A stretch of 64,000 nt of DNA from Parus major (taxonomy: Eukaryota; Chordata; Aves; Passeriformes; Paridae), in assembly GCF_001522545.3 (NCBI RefSeq), contig NC_031777.1, positions 2,782,360 to 2,846,359 of the forward strand, read 5' to 3'. The position numbers and the translations under genes were made by a program. Below the pieces are notes generated by a model. The model saw nothing but the letters and a program-made list of their open reading frames with translations, was not told the DNA's origin and made no database searches. This document shows, piece by piece, positions 12,401 to 28,000 of this stretch; within the stretch, counting starts at the first letter, position 1; each line of letters opens with the position of its first letter.

Positions 12401-15400
12401 CATCTCAGCGAACGCGTTGAGCCAACAGTGAAGGAATGCAAAGAACACCAGGAAGAGAATCAGTACCCCTGGAAAAAAGGGACATCCGTGCCAGTCTTGC
12501 AGTGTTGCCTCTCAGCCACAAGCAAGAGCACCTAACAAAGTCAAACTGTTCTTTTAGGCACTGACACAGATGAGCTCTACTGTTTTGTACACGTGGCACA
12601 ACAATATTTCAGTTTTTCACCACACCAGGCCCTGCTCGCCCTAGAGGGCGACAGCAAGGCTGCCCCAGAGCCTGCAACTTGATTTAAAGACAGTTAAATT
12701 CAATCCCAGCTTTTATTTTGTATTGCTGATTTTGAACTTTTACCCCTTAATCTTGATCTTTTAACCTCTTCACCTTAATCTAACCCCAGTCTGCCCACAA
12801 GATCTTTGTTGATCTCTGCCTGTCATGAATGCAACTCAAATGAAGCATTTCTCCCTTCCACCTCTTCCATGGAGATAAAAGTCACTCCACATGGATCTGG
12901 GCCTTACCTGGCAGGATGGAGTTGAAGATACAGAGGACCAGCCCTCGAAGGTTGAAGGTTTCCTGACTACTGTTACGAAACTGGGGAATGCAGAGTCTCA
13001 CAAAGATGTAGTAGGCATAGAAAAGTGAACCAAGCACCTGGAACAAAAATACTCTCAAAACCTGACTTCATAACAGGAATGCACAATTAACACTTCACCA
13101 CTTGCCAGCTCTAGGAGAGAACAGAAGCTGCCAACACAAGTCAAAATAATTTATTTTACATTGCTGCCAATAAACCTCCCTGAGAATCCAGGCAGAAAGC
13201 AAGCCACAGCAATCCCTGGAGCACCCTGATAAGTCAGCAGCAAAATCAACTTTTCTACTACAGCAGCTGTCAGTTTTTCCCAGCCCTATCAACTCACACA
13301 TTTTGACACAAAAAATCCATGCCACTGCCAAAGTGGGGAAAGTACCCCTGATCTACAACCAAGGGCAGAAATAATTGAAAAATACTTAGTGTAGTTAAAT
13401 CTAGTATTAAAGCTTATTTTATTCCAAAGGAGACACTTACAGTCCAAAGCACCTCAGGCTTTCTCTGGCACATGGACTGATGTTGTGGATGTTGAGGTCA
13501 AAATGCCAGTCAGTGTTTAAATACTCTGATGTAAGGCAGGTGTGTGCTCTGTCATCCTCTTTGTCCAGGAGCAAGCAGCCAAAGGCCTGTTCATGCTGCC
13601 TTTTTCTTTTTTTTTTTTTAATTGTTTTGCTCTTTCAACCATAAATGCATTGTGTGACAGCAAAGGTTTCAGTCACACAAATCCATTACTTGGAAACACA
13701 TCCACAAGAAGCTACTGAAGCTCACAGCCACAAATGTGAGGAACCAGTCAACCCTGAACTCAAATAAGCACTGAGGATTTGGACTCCAGGCCTCATGATT
13801 TCAAAATTGCTCTGAATATCTGCAGAGAGGAAGCTGTGCCAGTGCACTACAACCAGGGTGAAGAAAGAGGGCATGGGTGTTGCTCTACAAACACACACAG
13901 TCTTTTTTTATCTGGAGGCTTGTTTAAGCAAAGAGTTGAAATTTTTTTCTTTCTTGTGCAGCAAGATCACAGTTCATTTGTTAATCACTGAAAAGTATTC
14001 TTCATTGGTAAGCCCATGCCAGGCAGTGATTTAATGGCAAAGAGAGAGCTGTTGAGCAACACATCTTAGATGATCTCTAAGAGTGTATTCTGCAGAAAGC
14101 TGCATCACTCACCTGTGCAAACTTGGTAGCTACATAGCCCCATCTTATTGTGGGATTCCTAGGAAAAAGAACAGGATATCACAGCTAAATAGGACCTCAA
14201 AGCAGCAAACCCCTCACTTCAATTACTTGAAGGATTTTACAATTTTATTGACTATTCTCTGGGGAAAAAAAAAAGCTTTTGAATTCCAGAATTCTTAATT
14301 TCCTGACATCCAAGGGATGTCTGCCCAAATTGCTGATTCCTTGCCTTCAACTACAGCAGAACTCCAGCAATTCCATAAATGGGAAGGTATCTGGAGGGCA
14401 GCACTGTACAGTTCTGTAGGAGGTGGGGTCTGCTGACAGCTGTGTGAAGGACTGCTGGCTTCACACTGCCAAAGTGCAACCCAGCAATGTGCAGAAGAGT
14501 TTGGGAGTTCCCACCACTCAGGGCTTCAGCCTCAAACTCAGAGACAGGGCTGCTTATTAGCACCACATAAAACACACAGGTTCCTATTGCAGGAACTGTC
14601 TAGCACTACGTAATCTGTAGCAAGTTCTTAATTAGTTCAACTTCAAGTGAGTTTCCCAGAGAAACAAAAGCAGAACTCCGTGAGCAAGTCTTGCTCTTGC
14701 CAGCTTAACCACATCTTTATGAAAGCTCTAACTCATAAATTGATCACACCCAGGGGTGCTTAATGTTGGCTTCAGTTTTCAGAGTACTTTAGTTAGGCTG
14801 TTGCTCACATTACCTGGGATAGCTGTCTCTGTAGATGAGGGTGGGAGCAAAGAGGAAATACAGGTACTGAGAAATTCTGGGAATATGTACTGTGCCTGGG
14901 AAGAGGAAATGAAAAACAAAATAACATTCTGCAGTTTTTTTACTGCCAGTTCAGTTTCCCCAGTACCCTTTCACAAAACAGAACCCTTCTCACCTGAGAA
15001 ACCTCAGCATTGGCAGAGAATAAAACAAACTTGACCTTTCAGGTGGTGTGTACAAGGGACAGTTAACAAGTGAGGGTAACCAACTATCTGCTAACACCTT
15101 GGTATCACATTTCCTTTCCTATCAACACGTGGGTTCAGTCCAGTCAGCTCTAGCATGCCTTGCTTAAAAGGCCTTTTGTTCTGTGATCGCTGTCACTTCA
15201 ACTAGAGCACTGAGCTGGAGGTCTGCAGGCAACATCTAGATACTTGTTACTCCTAACAAATAGAATAGAATAGAAATATGGAATCCTTGAGAACAAGTAC
15301 TCAAGATCCAGAGAGGATTTAGACCTGAACAAGAGTCTAGCTTGTTGTCTAATACAACTGAATACAAATGAAAAGGTTCAGGCTGAAATTATGATGCAAA

Positions 15401-18400
15401 CCCTTCAACCTGCCCATCCAAAGTCCCCTATTCAAATCCCACCTCTCCAGCTCACGAGGGCAGCTCAAAGCAATGGAAAGAAAGCTAGGGCTGGCTAGGT
15501 AAAATGAAGCAGGGCAAGTTACTCACCAGATTTGTCCTTCACCGAGGAGAGGACTCTGGGTACATTCTCCCGGATGAAGGAATGACCCTTCATAACAAGA
15601 CGAACCTGCAAGGCCAAGAGAAGAACAGTTTAGTGCTCTCATTTTCACAACTTTCCAGTGAAGACTGGATCAAACATTTTTCACCAACACCTTCAGCATC
15701 TTTACTTCTTTCCCATTTAGCCCTTTTACAAGGAAAGGGCTGCTTCCTCTGCCCACAAGCCTGTTTAACTATGAATTCCAAATTTTGCAACCATGGCTCA
15801 GGAAAGTCAAAATACATTTCAGGATGCAGGACCACCACATACAGGAGCACTCTGAATAACACCAGCAAGTCACTAATCAGCTAACATTTAAGTTAAAATT
15901 GAAGGGAAACCCCTCTCCATTTCAGCAGGCCAGAATGTTTCAAAGTCTAGATGACTCCTTGAAGTTACTTGTGTTGTACAGCAATTCTCAATACCTGGGT
16001 ATAAGGTGGTGCCCCACATAAAGAGCCCACAACTGTCAAGCAGGTTTTTCTTTTAATTCAGTTTTAATAATGAAGAACCAAAAGTAGGGCCAGTCCAAAG
16101 TTAACTTAAAACTCATCCCTGACCATCCTTATTTTAACCTGATGGTCTGACCAGACCTCCACTCTTTCCCTGCCACAAAAAAAAATTCCACTTCCAAAAA
16201 AGTTCTGATTACAGAGACATTTGCTTCTTGAGAACAGAAGCACCAACAGGAACCACTTCTTGACCATGTTTTTGGGTTTTGCCTTTGGGATTTGTTTTTT
16301 AAAGAGCAATGTTACAGCTTCCTTGTGCACTATGGCACAAGACGTTCTTAAAATTGGTTTTAAGCACTTAGCATCCACAAGACAACCAGAAATAAATAGA
16401 ATTTCAGTAAAATGCACAGTTAAATCTTAAATACTGGAAACAAGTGGTTTCCAGATCAAAATGAAGTTTATTCTCTACTCTTTCTTATTAGATTTGCTGG
16501 ATGTAACTGACCAAGTCTCAGAGATACTGCATCCACAGCCTTGGCTTAATTTAATGAATAAAAGCAACATTTGACTCCTTTAGGAAAAAGGACCCTTTCC
16601 ACACTGAAGATAAAATTCAATGTATCCTGGGATAGAGAGGATACAGGGACTTACCTGTTCCAGTATTACAATGAAGCGGGAAGCTGGAGGCAGGGCATAG
16701 GCTACAGCAACATAGGTTGGTCCAAGGCCAAGCCCAGCTATCTGGAAGAGTGTGAACAACATCCCATAGAAGAAAGAGTGGACTCCACGATGGGAAGAAC
16801 TGGAATAGCCTTGGGCCCACCAGACAAAAAGATTGTATGGAACAACTACTGTGGCACTGAACATGCACAGCCAGGTACAGAAGACAACTGGGAACTTTCC
16901 AAAAACAAAGACCAGGAGATCAAATCCAAGGACCAGCCTAGAAGGCACAAGGAAAGAGCCAAATTTTGAGCATCCATTCTTTAATTAGAAATACTTCTAC
17001 TCCACTAAATGGCTACAAAACCCAAAGCTTCCAGATCATAACTGTTTGACAGTCTGGATAGAAGTGATTGTGGCAATTTCAGCTCAGGGCTATCTGTGGC
17101 AGCTTCAAGTGGCCACCCTCAAGTATGCCAGAAAATAGGAGAAGGACTGATGCCATCAGTACTGCCAGGCACAGCTTACCTTCAAATCCCACTCATCTCT
17201 AAGATCAGCATGTGCTTTAAGAGCAGGCTCAAGCTCATCCCTCCTAAGAACAAGCATGTGACTGAACAATCCACTGTTGAACCAGGGTCCATGAAAGCTT
17301 TTGGGGAACACTCCCACAACATCATCACTACTACACCGAGACTCAGTTCTTCCCAGGGGTTTAAGCCTAAAGAGGCTTTCTCCCTGCCTCTGTAGGCATA
17401 GGGTATTTTAACATCCAGCACTCAAACATAGTTTAATCCTTTTTTGTAAGCATTCCACATGGATTCAATTTAGAAGTTACCTAAAAGGCACAGGGTCATT
17501 AGAAGGTCAGTCTAAATATGACCTACTGGTGTGCATCAAGTGCTTGAACACATTAATCAAGCTTAAAACACAAGGACATAAACAAAAGGCTGATCAACTT
17601 TACTGCCTTTCACACCCATCAGAGCTTATTCCTACAAGAAACAGCTCCTCTAAACTAAGACCAGAGAAGATGACAGTACAGAATAGATCAGCAAAAGTTA
17701 TTCCTTCTCAGGTGGAGGCTCAATTGCAAACTGGATCCAAATTATCAGATCTAGCTAAAACCACAGATATTATTTTTAAAGTAATCAGGGTATCCAGCCC
17801 TAGTTGATTTTAAGGTAAATACCCATTCTCCCCCAGTGTCCATACACTACTAAGTTAGGATCAGCTAAACAACATTCAATAGCACATGTGCCTACTCTTA
17901 TACCCAGACTAAAGGCACAATGGTTAAAATCAAGATACAGCTCTGGTTTTGTACACTGAAAAGCAGATAATCAGCAAGATAAACATGTAATCCTACTTGT
18001 GTACATGAGATACAGCATGCCAAAATACTACTTAAGCAACAAGTAAATGTGAGGAAAGCAGTCTTTCACAATTTTGTTCACAACTGGCTACCTGCAAAGC
18101 ACTATCTTGGCAGAGGCTCTGCCAACATCCTTGGGATTTTTCCCCAGGAAAAACAAAGTTCTATTTTTATTTAAGTACAAGTACAGTGTTCCAGAACTGT
18201 CATTTTTAAACAGAGGAAGGACTGCTGAAGTATTTGAAGTTTTTCTAAGCAGAGTCCTTCTTCAAGCAACACAAGCAGCTGAAAAGCTGCTGTCTCATTA
18301 AAGATACTCAACTGAAGTATTCCACATTCCCTTTCACCAGCCTCGTGATGAACTAAGCACGTTAGGCTGAGCTGTGTGGCCACAACTCTCATGTAACACA

Positions 18401-21400
18401 TCAGTTAGCAGTGTTTTCCTAACATCCAGCTTGCCAATTTGAAATGGTCATACCCTCTTAGCAGGAATTCCAGCACATATTCTAAGCATGCCAAGTTGAA
18501 ACCCACATTTCCAACAACACCCCAAGAAGGATTCCTCCTCCTTTTTGCACCTTTCTGCAGCTCCATGTGCATCTGGCACTCTGGAATAGCTACTCCCAGC
18601 CCTTATCCCTTTCTTTCCAGGGCATTCTTACCTTCCTTCATCAATGAAGTCTACTAGAAGTGTACTGAGGATGAAGACAATGAGAAGAGCGATGAACATG
18701 TGGTAGATTGTCCTGATGTGACTCACTTCAAACAGCTCACTAAGGGAGAGACCAGAGTTAAGGTACAGCTGGGCTGCCACAGACACAGACACTTCCTCAG
18801 CTTATCCTCAGACAAAAGATAATTAGCCATGATCCCAGTGGTGCTTATCCTCAGACAAAGCATAATTAGCCATGATCCCAGTGGTACTGAGAGGGCTGTA
18901 ATTAAGGTTTATATTTGCATGATGTAGTACAGATATTTTAGAAAGAGAGAAGCTTGAACGGATTAATCCCCATGGATTTGAACATAAGACTGTGGGTGGT
19001 GGCAGGGAAAGTACCTCAAAGCAAAAGCTCATTAGTTTGCTATCAAGGGTATTTTCAGAAAATTTGATGAAATTACTTTGATGATATTAAGTTACTCACT
19101 CCAAGAGAGACCTCCTGGCAGTAAAGATTTTCCCGTGTTCTGGAGGGGCCCTTGAATTTCTGCAAAGAAGAGAACATTTGAGACAAAAAGGGAAATAAAA
19201 CTTCCAGGAAAGAACCTTGTTATGTCAACAGCTTAAAAGGGACTTACTTGGCTTTGTGCAGTTCCTTCTCTGCACAGGAAGCTGGGAAAAGGGAAGCTGG
19301 AGACGAGGAATCCAGGAGAGCTGATTTTGCCACCAAACTGTTCACAAATTCTGTGAAGTGGCTGTCCACCTCCTTCATGAAAGCTGGCTTCAATTGCTGA
19401 CAGAGTAAAAACACAGCAATAAACTCTTTAACTTGCTGCATACATTTTCATAGAACATTTATATTCCTTCTTTATCCTGGAGCAGGACAGAGCAAGGCAT
19501 CAAGGTAACATTTCTGTACCATGTGCCAACAATTGGGGCCTACTTGGATAAGACCATGGCTTATACTGGCCTGTTCACACATGTCAGGCCAGAGGATTTT
19601 GAATAACATTTATCTTCTCCATCAGATTCAACACAGAATTGCTCTGACCTTTTAGAAGACTATCAGACCTCTGAGAATTTAGCTCCTTCATGTTTAGTCC
19701 TCCAACACTAAATGTGATGAGCCTAATGATGAAGCTGAAAGCCAACCCCTGAGCTCCTGAACACTGACAGACAACCATCATCTTCAGCACAGGCAAAAGG
19801 CACATTTCAAGAAATTATTTAAAATCTAATTGCACATTATGTTTTGTTTTCTAAATGCAAGTGTTTACTAGCTATGTCTGTCTGACCATCCTTTGCTTGG
19901 GATTTTTCCAGTTTGCCTCCAGATTCAAGGTGCAAGACTTCCTAATGATAATTACATATCATCATTTGATCTGCTCTTCCTACTGGTCAGCTGCTCAAGA
20001 AACACATATGTTTCCCAGATCAGAATTCCTAACCCCTATCTACTTTCTTATCTTGAAGGTTGAAAAGGAAAAGAACTGTTTTCAAGGTTTCTGGAGAAGA
20101 GGGATGTGTGGAGACCTCACAGCACTTGCCAGGGTCTGAAGGGGACCTACAGGGAAGTCAGAGATGGACTCCTCATGATAACTATAGTGACAGGACAAGG
20201 GGAAATAGCTTCAAACTGGCTGAAGATAGGTTTAAATCAGATGTTAGGAAAAAATTCTTCCCTATGAGGGTGGTGAGGCCCTGGCACAGAGAAGCTGTGG
20301 CTGCCCCTGGAAGTGTCTAAAGCCAGGCTGGGTGGGGCTCTGAGCAATCTGGTCTAGTGGAAGGCATCCCTGCCCATGGCAGGGGGTGGAATGGGATAAT
20401 CTTTAAGGTCCTTTCCAACCCAAACTATTCCATGATCCTATAAAATACATGAACAGATGATGTATTCTTACAAAATGCTCCTATTTAATGTGAAAACAGC
20501 CAAGTAGGTTTGACTGGCAGAAAATACAAGACAATCTGAAGTGATACCACATACAAGCAGAAGACCCTGAAGTTGCAATGGATTAGAACTCTACATTCCA
20601 GAGAGAATCTTCAACCTTCAAGATAAGAAAGTAGATAGGAGTCAAATCATTCCAGGTCCAGAGAGATCTCTTGAAACAAAAGCTGCAGTAGAAGAAGGAG
20701 CAGATTATTATTTAACTTAAAAAAAAAATAAAATTCTCCTGTTAGGCCACTTCCAGAATAGACTAAATAAGCTTCACCAGTGCTTAACAAAATTCTTAGG
20801 ATCTGGCTACTTTTTTTAGACAATGCTTTCCTGGGAGGCAGAAGATTGTCTCTGCAAGAGATATGAACTTGTTCCTTTAAATCAGGAGGAAAAAAAAAAC
20901 CAAACCAACAAGTATTGAGTACTTGTGAATATAACCTGAACAGAAGACTCTGGTGGTCTCTGGTACAGCCTGATTTTACAGCATACATGCACATATCTCT
21001 ATGAAAAAGTCAAATAGAAATTCCTACTTCTGTTGGAACACTCAAATTTCAATGCTAAACAAAGCACTATTCATTCCCATGAAAACATTTTTTTTATTTT
21101 ATTTTTAATAGTGTCTCCTTTTTTTTTAGCCTAATCTCTCCTCAAGTGAGGATTTAGCAAGTGATATTTCCTTAAAGTACCTCTTCCTTTTGGCTGGTAC
21201 TCAGCTGAGATTGCCTCTCCTCACACAGCCCTCCAGGGCTGATACCAACACATGCAGGTGTTTGGATTACCAGAGCAGGACATAAGTTTTTAATAGATTA
21301 AATATAATACAAACCAGAGTACAGACCCTACAGCAATTGTAACTAAATGTAACAAACCAATTGTAACAAACCAAAAACCCTCAAAGCTATGCCATCAAAA

Positions 21401-22010
21401 GCAGAAGCTGGCCAATAATAAAAAATTGATGACACATCAGAGAAAGCTGAGGGAAGTGACCCTTACTTATAAAGTTGCAACATTTTCCCAGAACTTCACT
21501 CATTCTAACAGATTTAGTAATTTTTGTCACTGACATGTGACAACACCCAGCCCTGACCTAGGGACAGAACACACCATTCTCAACCGTGTTTAGAATGAAT
21601 ACAGGACTGGACTTTTAGACTGCAGATGCTTGAAGGCCTCCTATGCAGCTCCTACAAATCCCATTTCCATCTTGATCAGGCTTTTCATAAGCCAAGCATT
21701 TACCTAGAATTTAGATACCTGTCACAGACAAGGTAAACTGCAATCCAAGTCTCTGTTTAGTGGTTCCCACAACAAAAGGGCCCAGCACTTAAGAAATTCT
21801 CAGGTATTTGCAGTAGGGTGTATTTTTTCCCCCTCAGCCTTGAGGCACCTGAAACAAATCTACAAGCTGCATAACTCAAAGCTTAAAACCTGAACTCCCT
21901 GAGTTTTGGGAGAAACTTCAGCAATTAAAACACCACTGGTTTTCTAGGATTCTCTTTGTGGGTAAGAAATCAGGTTTTCTATGAATTGTCTCTCAAAGCT
22001 GGTGACCAGA

Positions 22011-22041
<31 letters not shown>

Positions 22042-25000
22042 AAGAGACACTCCTGAAGAAAGAAATCCAAGGTCAAGTTGTCCCCTTGCAACCAGCTAGT
22101 GCTCCCTGGAACTTCCAAAGCTACTTGTGCTTTACAGTGAAAGCCTTCTCCTGCAAACACCCACTGCAAACAAAGTGATTAACGATTGTTTGTCTGCACA
22201 GAAGTTACCAGGCTTGATCTCCTGTTCTCAGGAAGGATAAACAGGATAAGACAACATCCAAAATAAAATTCTAAGCTGACTACCCTTCTAAAGGGCTGAG
22301 TTTTAGGAATTTTAGCAAAAAAAACAGTGTTTTGCAGAAGACTATTTAAATACACTTTAGTTATACCTACTATAAATTACACATCACCTATAGAGGCAGG
22401 GAGAAAAAGGGGAAAAAAAAAAAAAAAAAGAGTTAAACTCCTTTTAGAAACTCAGGAAAATATCTTACAAATGCCAAGGTACTTTTCTCTGCCCTCTAAG
22501 TATCCACTCCCTACTATTTATGTCAAGATGGCACAATTAGATTACTTCAGATTTACCACAGAATTTTCTGCAATAAAATTATGCAAGAGTGCAGGGCAAT
22601 TCGCCCTGAAGGACACAGGTGCCACAAAACAATGGTTAACAGAGAGGGTGCAGTTCATCCTTAGCCAATTTCATTTAATTTGGGCATAAATCACCTTAAT
22701 ATAATCTAAGACAAAGACAGCCCACACAGATGCAGATGGTGCCAGAAACACCCAGTGCTATTTTCTTTGAGGATATTGTTCACTGACATAAAGAAAAGCT
22801 CAAGGAAGGTCATCTCCACAGCCAGGGCAGCAGAAGCTGTGGGATGCAGGCTCCATGCTGCCCTTTATTCAATGGACAGCAGGACACAGAGCATTTTAAA
22901 GGCTCAATATGCAAGCAGGGTGGCTAATCATCACACTGCCAAAAGTTAGTGGTAAGGCAATTTCTATTTTATTTACAGGTCTCAAAGTTCATTCTTATCT
23001 CTGGACTTCAACCTATTGGGGTCAAGTAAGACAGAACCTCATTACATAACACTACCCCTCTTGTGCAAAGTGGGAGAGAGAAAGAGGGCTGTGGAAAAGT
23101 CACTGCACTCAAGCTAGGATTGAATAGGGCTATTTGTGTTCCAGGGCTAGTGACTCTCCAAAAGACTTCCAGGGTCCATTGTCCTGCTCCCCACCACAAG
23201 CAATTATTGTGTTTACCTCAGCTTCTGCTATCAGCTGCATTTTCCTCGTTATCACGTGGTCGACATCAACCCAGCCTATGGAAGGAAAGCAAATATTGAA
23301 TGTTTTTAATTGCATGTCTGAAAATATAACAAGCACGGCATACAGTAATTCAGACACTGATTTTTCAGAAGCATTTCTAATAGGTCCCACTAAATTCAAA
23401 TCAAAGCTGCAGGAAGTTCATAAACTACAACCATGTATCTTAGGATCACAGCAATGTAAGGCAGTCAACAGCTGAGAACATGCTGGATTTTAATTTTCAT
23501 CAGCAACTCTGCAAATCTTTCCAAGGTCCCTAAACATACTCAGCCTTGAAGCAGCCATCAGAATGACCCTCAGAAGGTCATTTCCAAGTGTGCTCATTTT
23601 TTATCAGGGTTTTATCTTAACCAGACATAAGGTTAGTTTGTCTGGAGGCCTCTACATTGCCAACAGACAAGGCAGTCAGTCACAGCTATTAGTAAAATAC
23701 CATGATCAGATCTAAAACAGGCTGAATGGCAAGTTGGGCAGTTATCCTGTGTTCAAACCTGGCTATTCCCATCCCTTTTATCCCCCAGGAGAAGTGCTAG
23801 ATATCAGTGTAACTGTATTTCTTAATATGTTTCACTGTTTAAGTAAACAGTCAGGTGTAACACGCCATCAATATAATCTGACTTTTGTCATTACTAACAC
23901 CATTGGCCAATAGGTAAAGCCTCAAAAGCCACCTCTCTTTCCCATTAAAAACTACACATCTGTGATTCCTCTGTGACATCAAGAGCAACACCCACAGGTC
24001 AGACATTTCGGACCAGCTGTGTTTTAGGACAAGCACCTGCTGGTGTTTCACTTCTCCAATAACAACAACACAGAAGATAAAGTTACTTTTGTTAAAACAG
24101 AGAGTCTTGCACATGAAGGAAAATTAAGATTGAAGCAGCAGCATCCATCTCCCTAAAATACCAGTCAGAATGAAAAGATAGCAGCAAACCTCGCCTTGTT
24201 CATATCCTTTGGCATTTATAGCTACAGCACCACCTTACACACCAACACACAGCCAGCATTACAACTTGATGTTTGGTTTCTAAGACAACATTACCACTCC
24301 TAGAAAAAGAAGGTACTGAAGTGATTCCCTAATAAGATTCCAGGGAAGCATGAGCCAACAGATTTGCTGTAGAGGTGCCAAAGTTGTGCTGCTGTGAGAC
24401 AAGAAAACAGACTGATAGCACTATTATGGTGCATAATGTGGTCTCCTTGTATGAGCACAGCCTCTACACAAAATGCAGTTTCATTTTCAGAGCAGGAAGT
24501 GCTTCTGTGATGCTCAGGAGTCTCAGTCAGCCTGTTTGAACAACTCATTTTAAGTATTTTAGGTAGATCTGCTTCCGAGGTAACTCCAATTCCAGTACTG
24601 GAAAAGAGTACAACAACACAAGGAATGTTATCTTCAGCACAGACATGCTCAATTGTTAGTATTAATTCCCCTTCCCACTGATCAAGCAGGAATTTTGATT
24701 TTTGTCTGTCTGCAGGAATTTTAATTTTTTTCTATCTGCTACACAAGCTGCAGACTTAAGGACAGACCAACAACAACTGCCTATTACTTAGCAGATTTCT
24801 AATGTAACAACAAACAAGGAAACTGCTTAACACCATTGATTTTGGCTGCATCCAAGATCCATTTTTACAAAAATAGAACTACTGGTTGCTAAGCATCTCA
24901 CCTCCAAGAGAAAAAAAAAACCTCAAACACTTCAGCATTTAAGCTCATTGTGCTGTTACATTTGCAGAACAGCAGCAGTTTGGAAAGCAATCTGAGAAGA

Positions 25001-28000
25001 ATGTGAGATACCCTTAACCCGCTCAGCTCATGCACTTTGCTGGTCTCAAACAGATACTCCTCCAGCACTTTTAAGAAATATAAGTTAAGTTGTTCCACAA
25101 ACAGCAGAACTGCATCCCCTTCAGATGCTCTCAGTGGCTCTACTCCCTCACTGTGCCACTCCACAATTGTATCCCTGGCCCACTCCTTCTATTATTACCA
25201 TGGGAAGAACCACCTTGTGCTGACCTGCTAGAAAGCAAAACAGAGCTGCTGAGCTCAAAGAACAACTAACCTTGCCCTTGAAAAAAGCTGAGAATTTGTG
25301 TCCCTTGCCCAGCTGCCAATCTTCAAGATGATATCAAGTTTGCTTGAGGCCACCCAACAACAACCAAAGAGGACAGGACACATGGGACTTAAAGAATTGC
25401 ATTATCTCCTTTTCAAGATAAGCTAAAAATAAAACACCAGTTCTTTGACCATATATTTCCTGTCAGATCTTGCCTTTGAAGCCTCAGTCATTAAAAACTC
25501 ACATTAAAAACTACCCAGTCATGGCTCTTTTTAGACATAAAACAGCCTTTTAGACTACAAGGCCTTAAAATTTGGTATAGGTTTACATATGCCAAATATC
25601 CAGCTTTAGTGGTTGTACAAGAAATGAGGACAGTCTCCGACCTGCTGATGCTGTAATTGCTAAACTGGAATTTGAAGTGTCCTCCTGTCACTTTAGTTGC
25701 CCTCATACTAGTGTGCATGCACACAAAAGATTAGAAACATAGGATCTTTTCATAGGTTTTAAAATCAAGATCTTTCAGTCTAAGCAACTCATATGACAAA
25801 GTAAACTCACCTGTGAACTTGTCTTTCTCAACACAAAATCCTCTGTAGAAGAAAACTCACCCCAAACCAACCCATTCTGCTGTATTGCATCACCCCATAA
25901 AGCCAGCTGTGTCACAAGGCAGATACCAGAGAACAAGCACATCATCTTTAATTGCTCATCTTCCCTTGCACAAGACATTTATGTTCTGTCAGGTCACTGG
26001 AGAAGAGATTCATCACATGATTTTGAGTCTAAAAGGAAATGTGCACTGCTGAGAAACCCAAATCTTCACTTTCCTTTGACCCTGCAAATGAAACTTGGAT
26101 CCCTCTGTATCACTTTGGGGTTGCAACAGCATTACAGAAAAATGGACTCAGGGCTCCAACCATACGAGAAGGCACATCTTTGCATTTAAAAGAAGTTGAG
26201 ATATGCCTTAAGAAGACAGAAAATACATTTAAAGTCATGAGAAAGTTGTCTTGAAGACTAGTATGAAATAGTGGCCAATTTCAGAGGAGGTTTAAACAGG
26301 GCTTGCTTTGAAAAAACTTTGTTCACAGGGAGAAGTTTTTATTTAATGGCATTGGGTTCCCTTCCCATCAGCAAGATCTTTAGAGGACCATGATCTTGGG
26401 CTTGATCTTTTTAGAATGTGACTCCTCTGTACAGATCAAATGCCAAACAGGCTCAAAAGTCAGAAGAAACAATTAATGAACAATTTTAATTGTAAGCTTT
26501 GTTTCCCTCTGAAAACCAAGCCAATAAAAAAATTCACCTGAAGATTGAGAAAGCCTCTTAATTGTTGAGAAGTTGAGCAACTGAAGTTTCACAAGACTGT
26601 CAAAATACCTCTTCTAAAGGATCTTGTTGTCCCTTTTTCAACCCACTTTTGCACATGTTACAGATAAATGACATTTGAAATGGGTAGAGAATCACTCACA
26701 TGATGTTGGGGCTGCAGCTTGGGATCCAAAAAAAACCAGCTTTGTTACTTCTTGATAAGACAGTTTTCCATTCAAGAGGTTAAAACAACACAGGCAGAAG
26801 GACTTCTTTACTGTCAGTCACCTGAATTTAAAGACTCCCTCTCCAAAAACACTGAAGATGTTATCTATCAGAAGCAAAGCAACATTAAAGCCAATCTAGT
26901 GCAAGGCTACTGTAAAGGGGAGGAGTTCCATATTGCTACAATGCAACACACATTATTAATTTGATGCTAATGAGCCCTTATTCTTATTTATAGTAGTTTA
27001 TCTGGCCACTCAGCAAATAGAGGCAAGTTATGACTAGACTCAGCTGATCTGTTTAAAGATTTCACAGCCCATAGGTCACTGCCCTTGAGCTGGGCAAGTA
27101 TTTGGCTTAAGAAGTCAGTTCTGCAGGGCCATGGAACCCAAACAGCCTCTTCACTAGCAGGAAGGAACACCAACATTCTCTACATTATGCTACCATGTCC
27201 ACAGGCTCTTCACAAGAAACTGCTGAGCCTTCACCCAACCCACAGGGTCCAAAACATGATACCCCACAGAATTACCAGAATCCACCTAGACAAAACAGCT
27301 TTTTGATCCATCTCTCAGAAACACATCCCAGATACTCAATTCAAGAAGCTTAATCTGCAAGAAGCCTGTTGAAACACTGAACACTCATTGCTGTGAGTCA
27401 TACAGCAAAGGCTAAATATTTCCAAATTGATCCCTGCTGGGGAGCTCTCTCCTCCTCCATCCCTCTGTAGGCACACAATTTGTGCATCACCATGAACTTT
27501 TGCACCAGGGATGATCGATAGTAACCTCTCCACCGGAAGATAACAGCCTCTTTCTAAGATCAGCACTACCAGTCAGGCTTACTCACACCAGATATGCCAC
27601 ATAGCTTGTTTGCAGATCAGCCTCCAGAGACACTTCCAGTCCTTCCCTGCTTTCTGGGCAAACAAGAACAGATTCCAAACACACCATTTTACTGCTCTGA
27701 ATGGACTATCTGAGCATTTTAGAGGCATTCATGTGCACACTTATGATGCACATCCTCTCTGCCCTTTTAAGATCTGTTCATGCAGTTTCTGTTAGGCTCA
27801 TTCCAGGTGACTGGTACAGTCTGATACCAATATCCCATTAGGCAAAACAGATTTATATTTCTCTATGTATCTCCTGCTGAAAACACATAAGACTAATCTT
27901 ATTACAGAAGCCTGGCTTTTGACAGGGGATTATTGCCACCTAGATCATCTGCTGACTCTAAGCCAGGACCAAATTAGTTGTTTAATTACAACACCGGACC

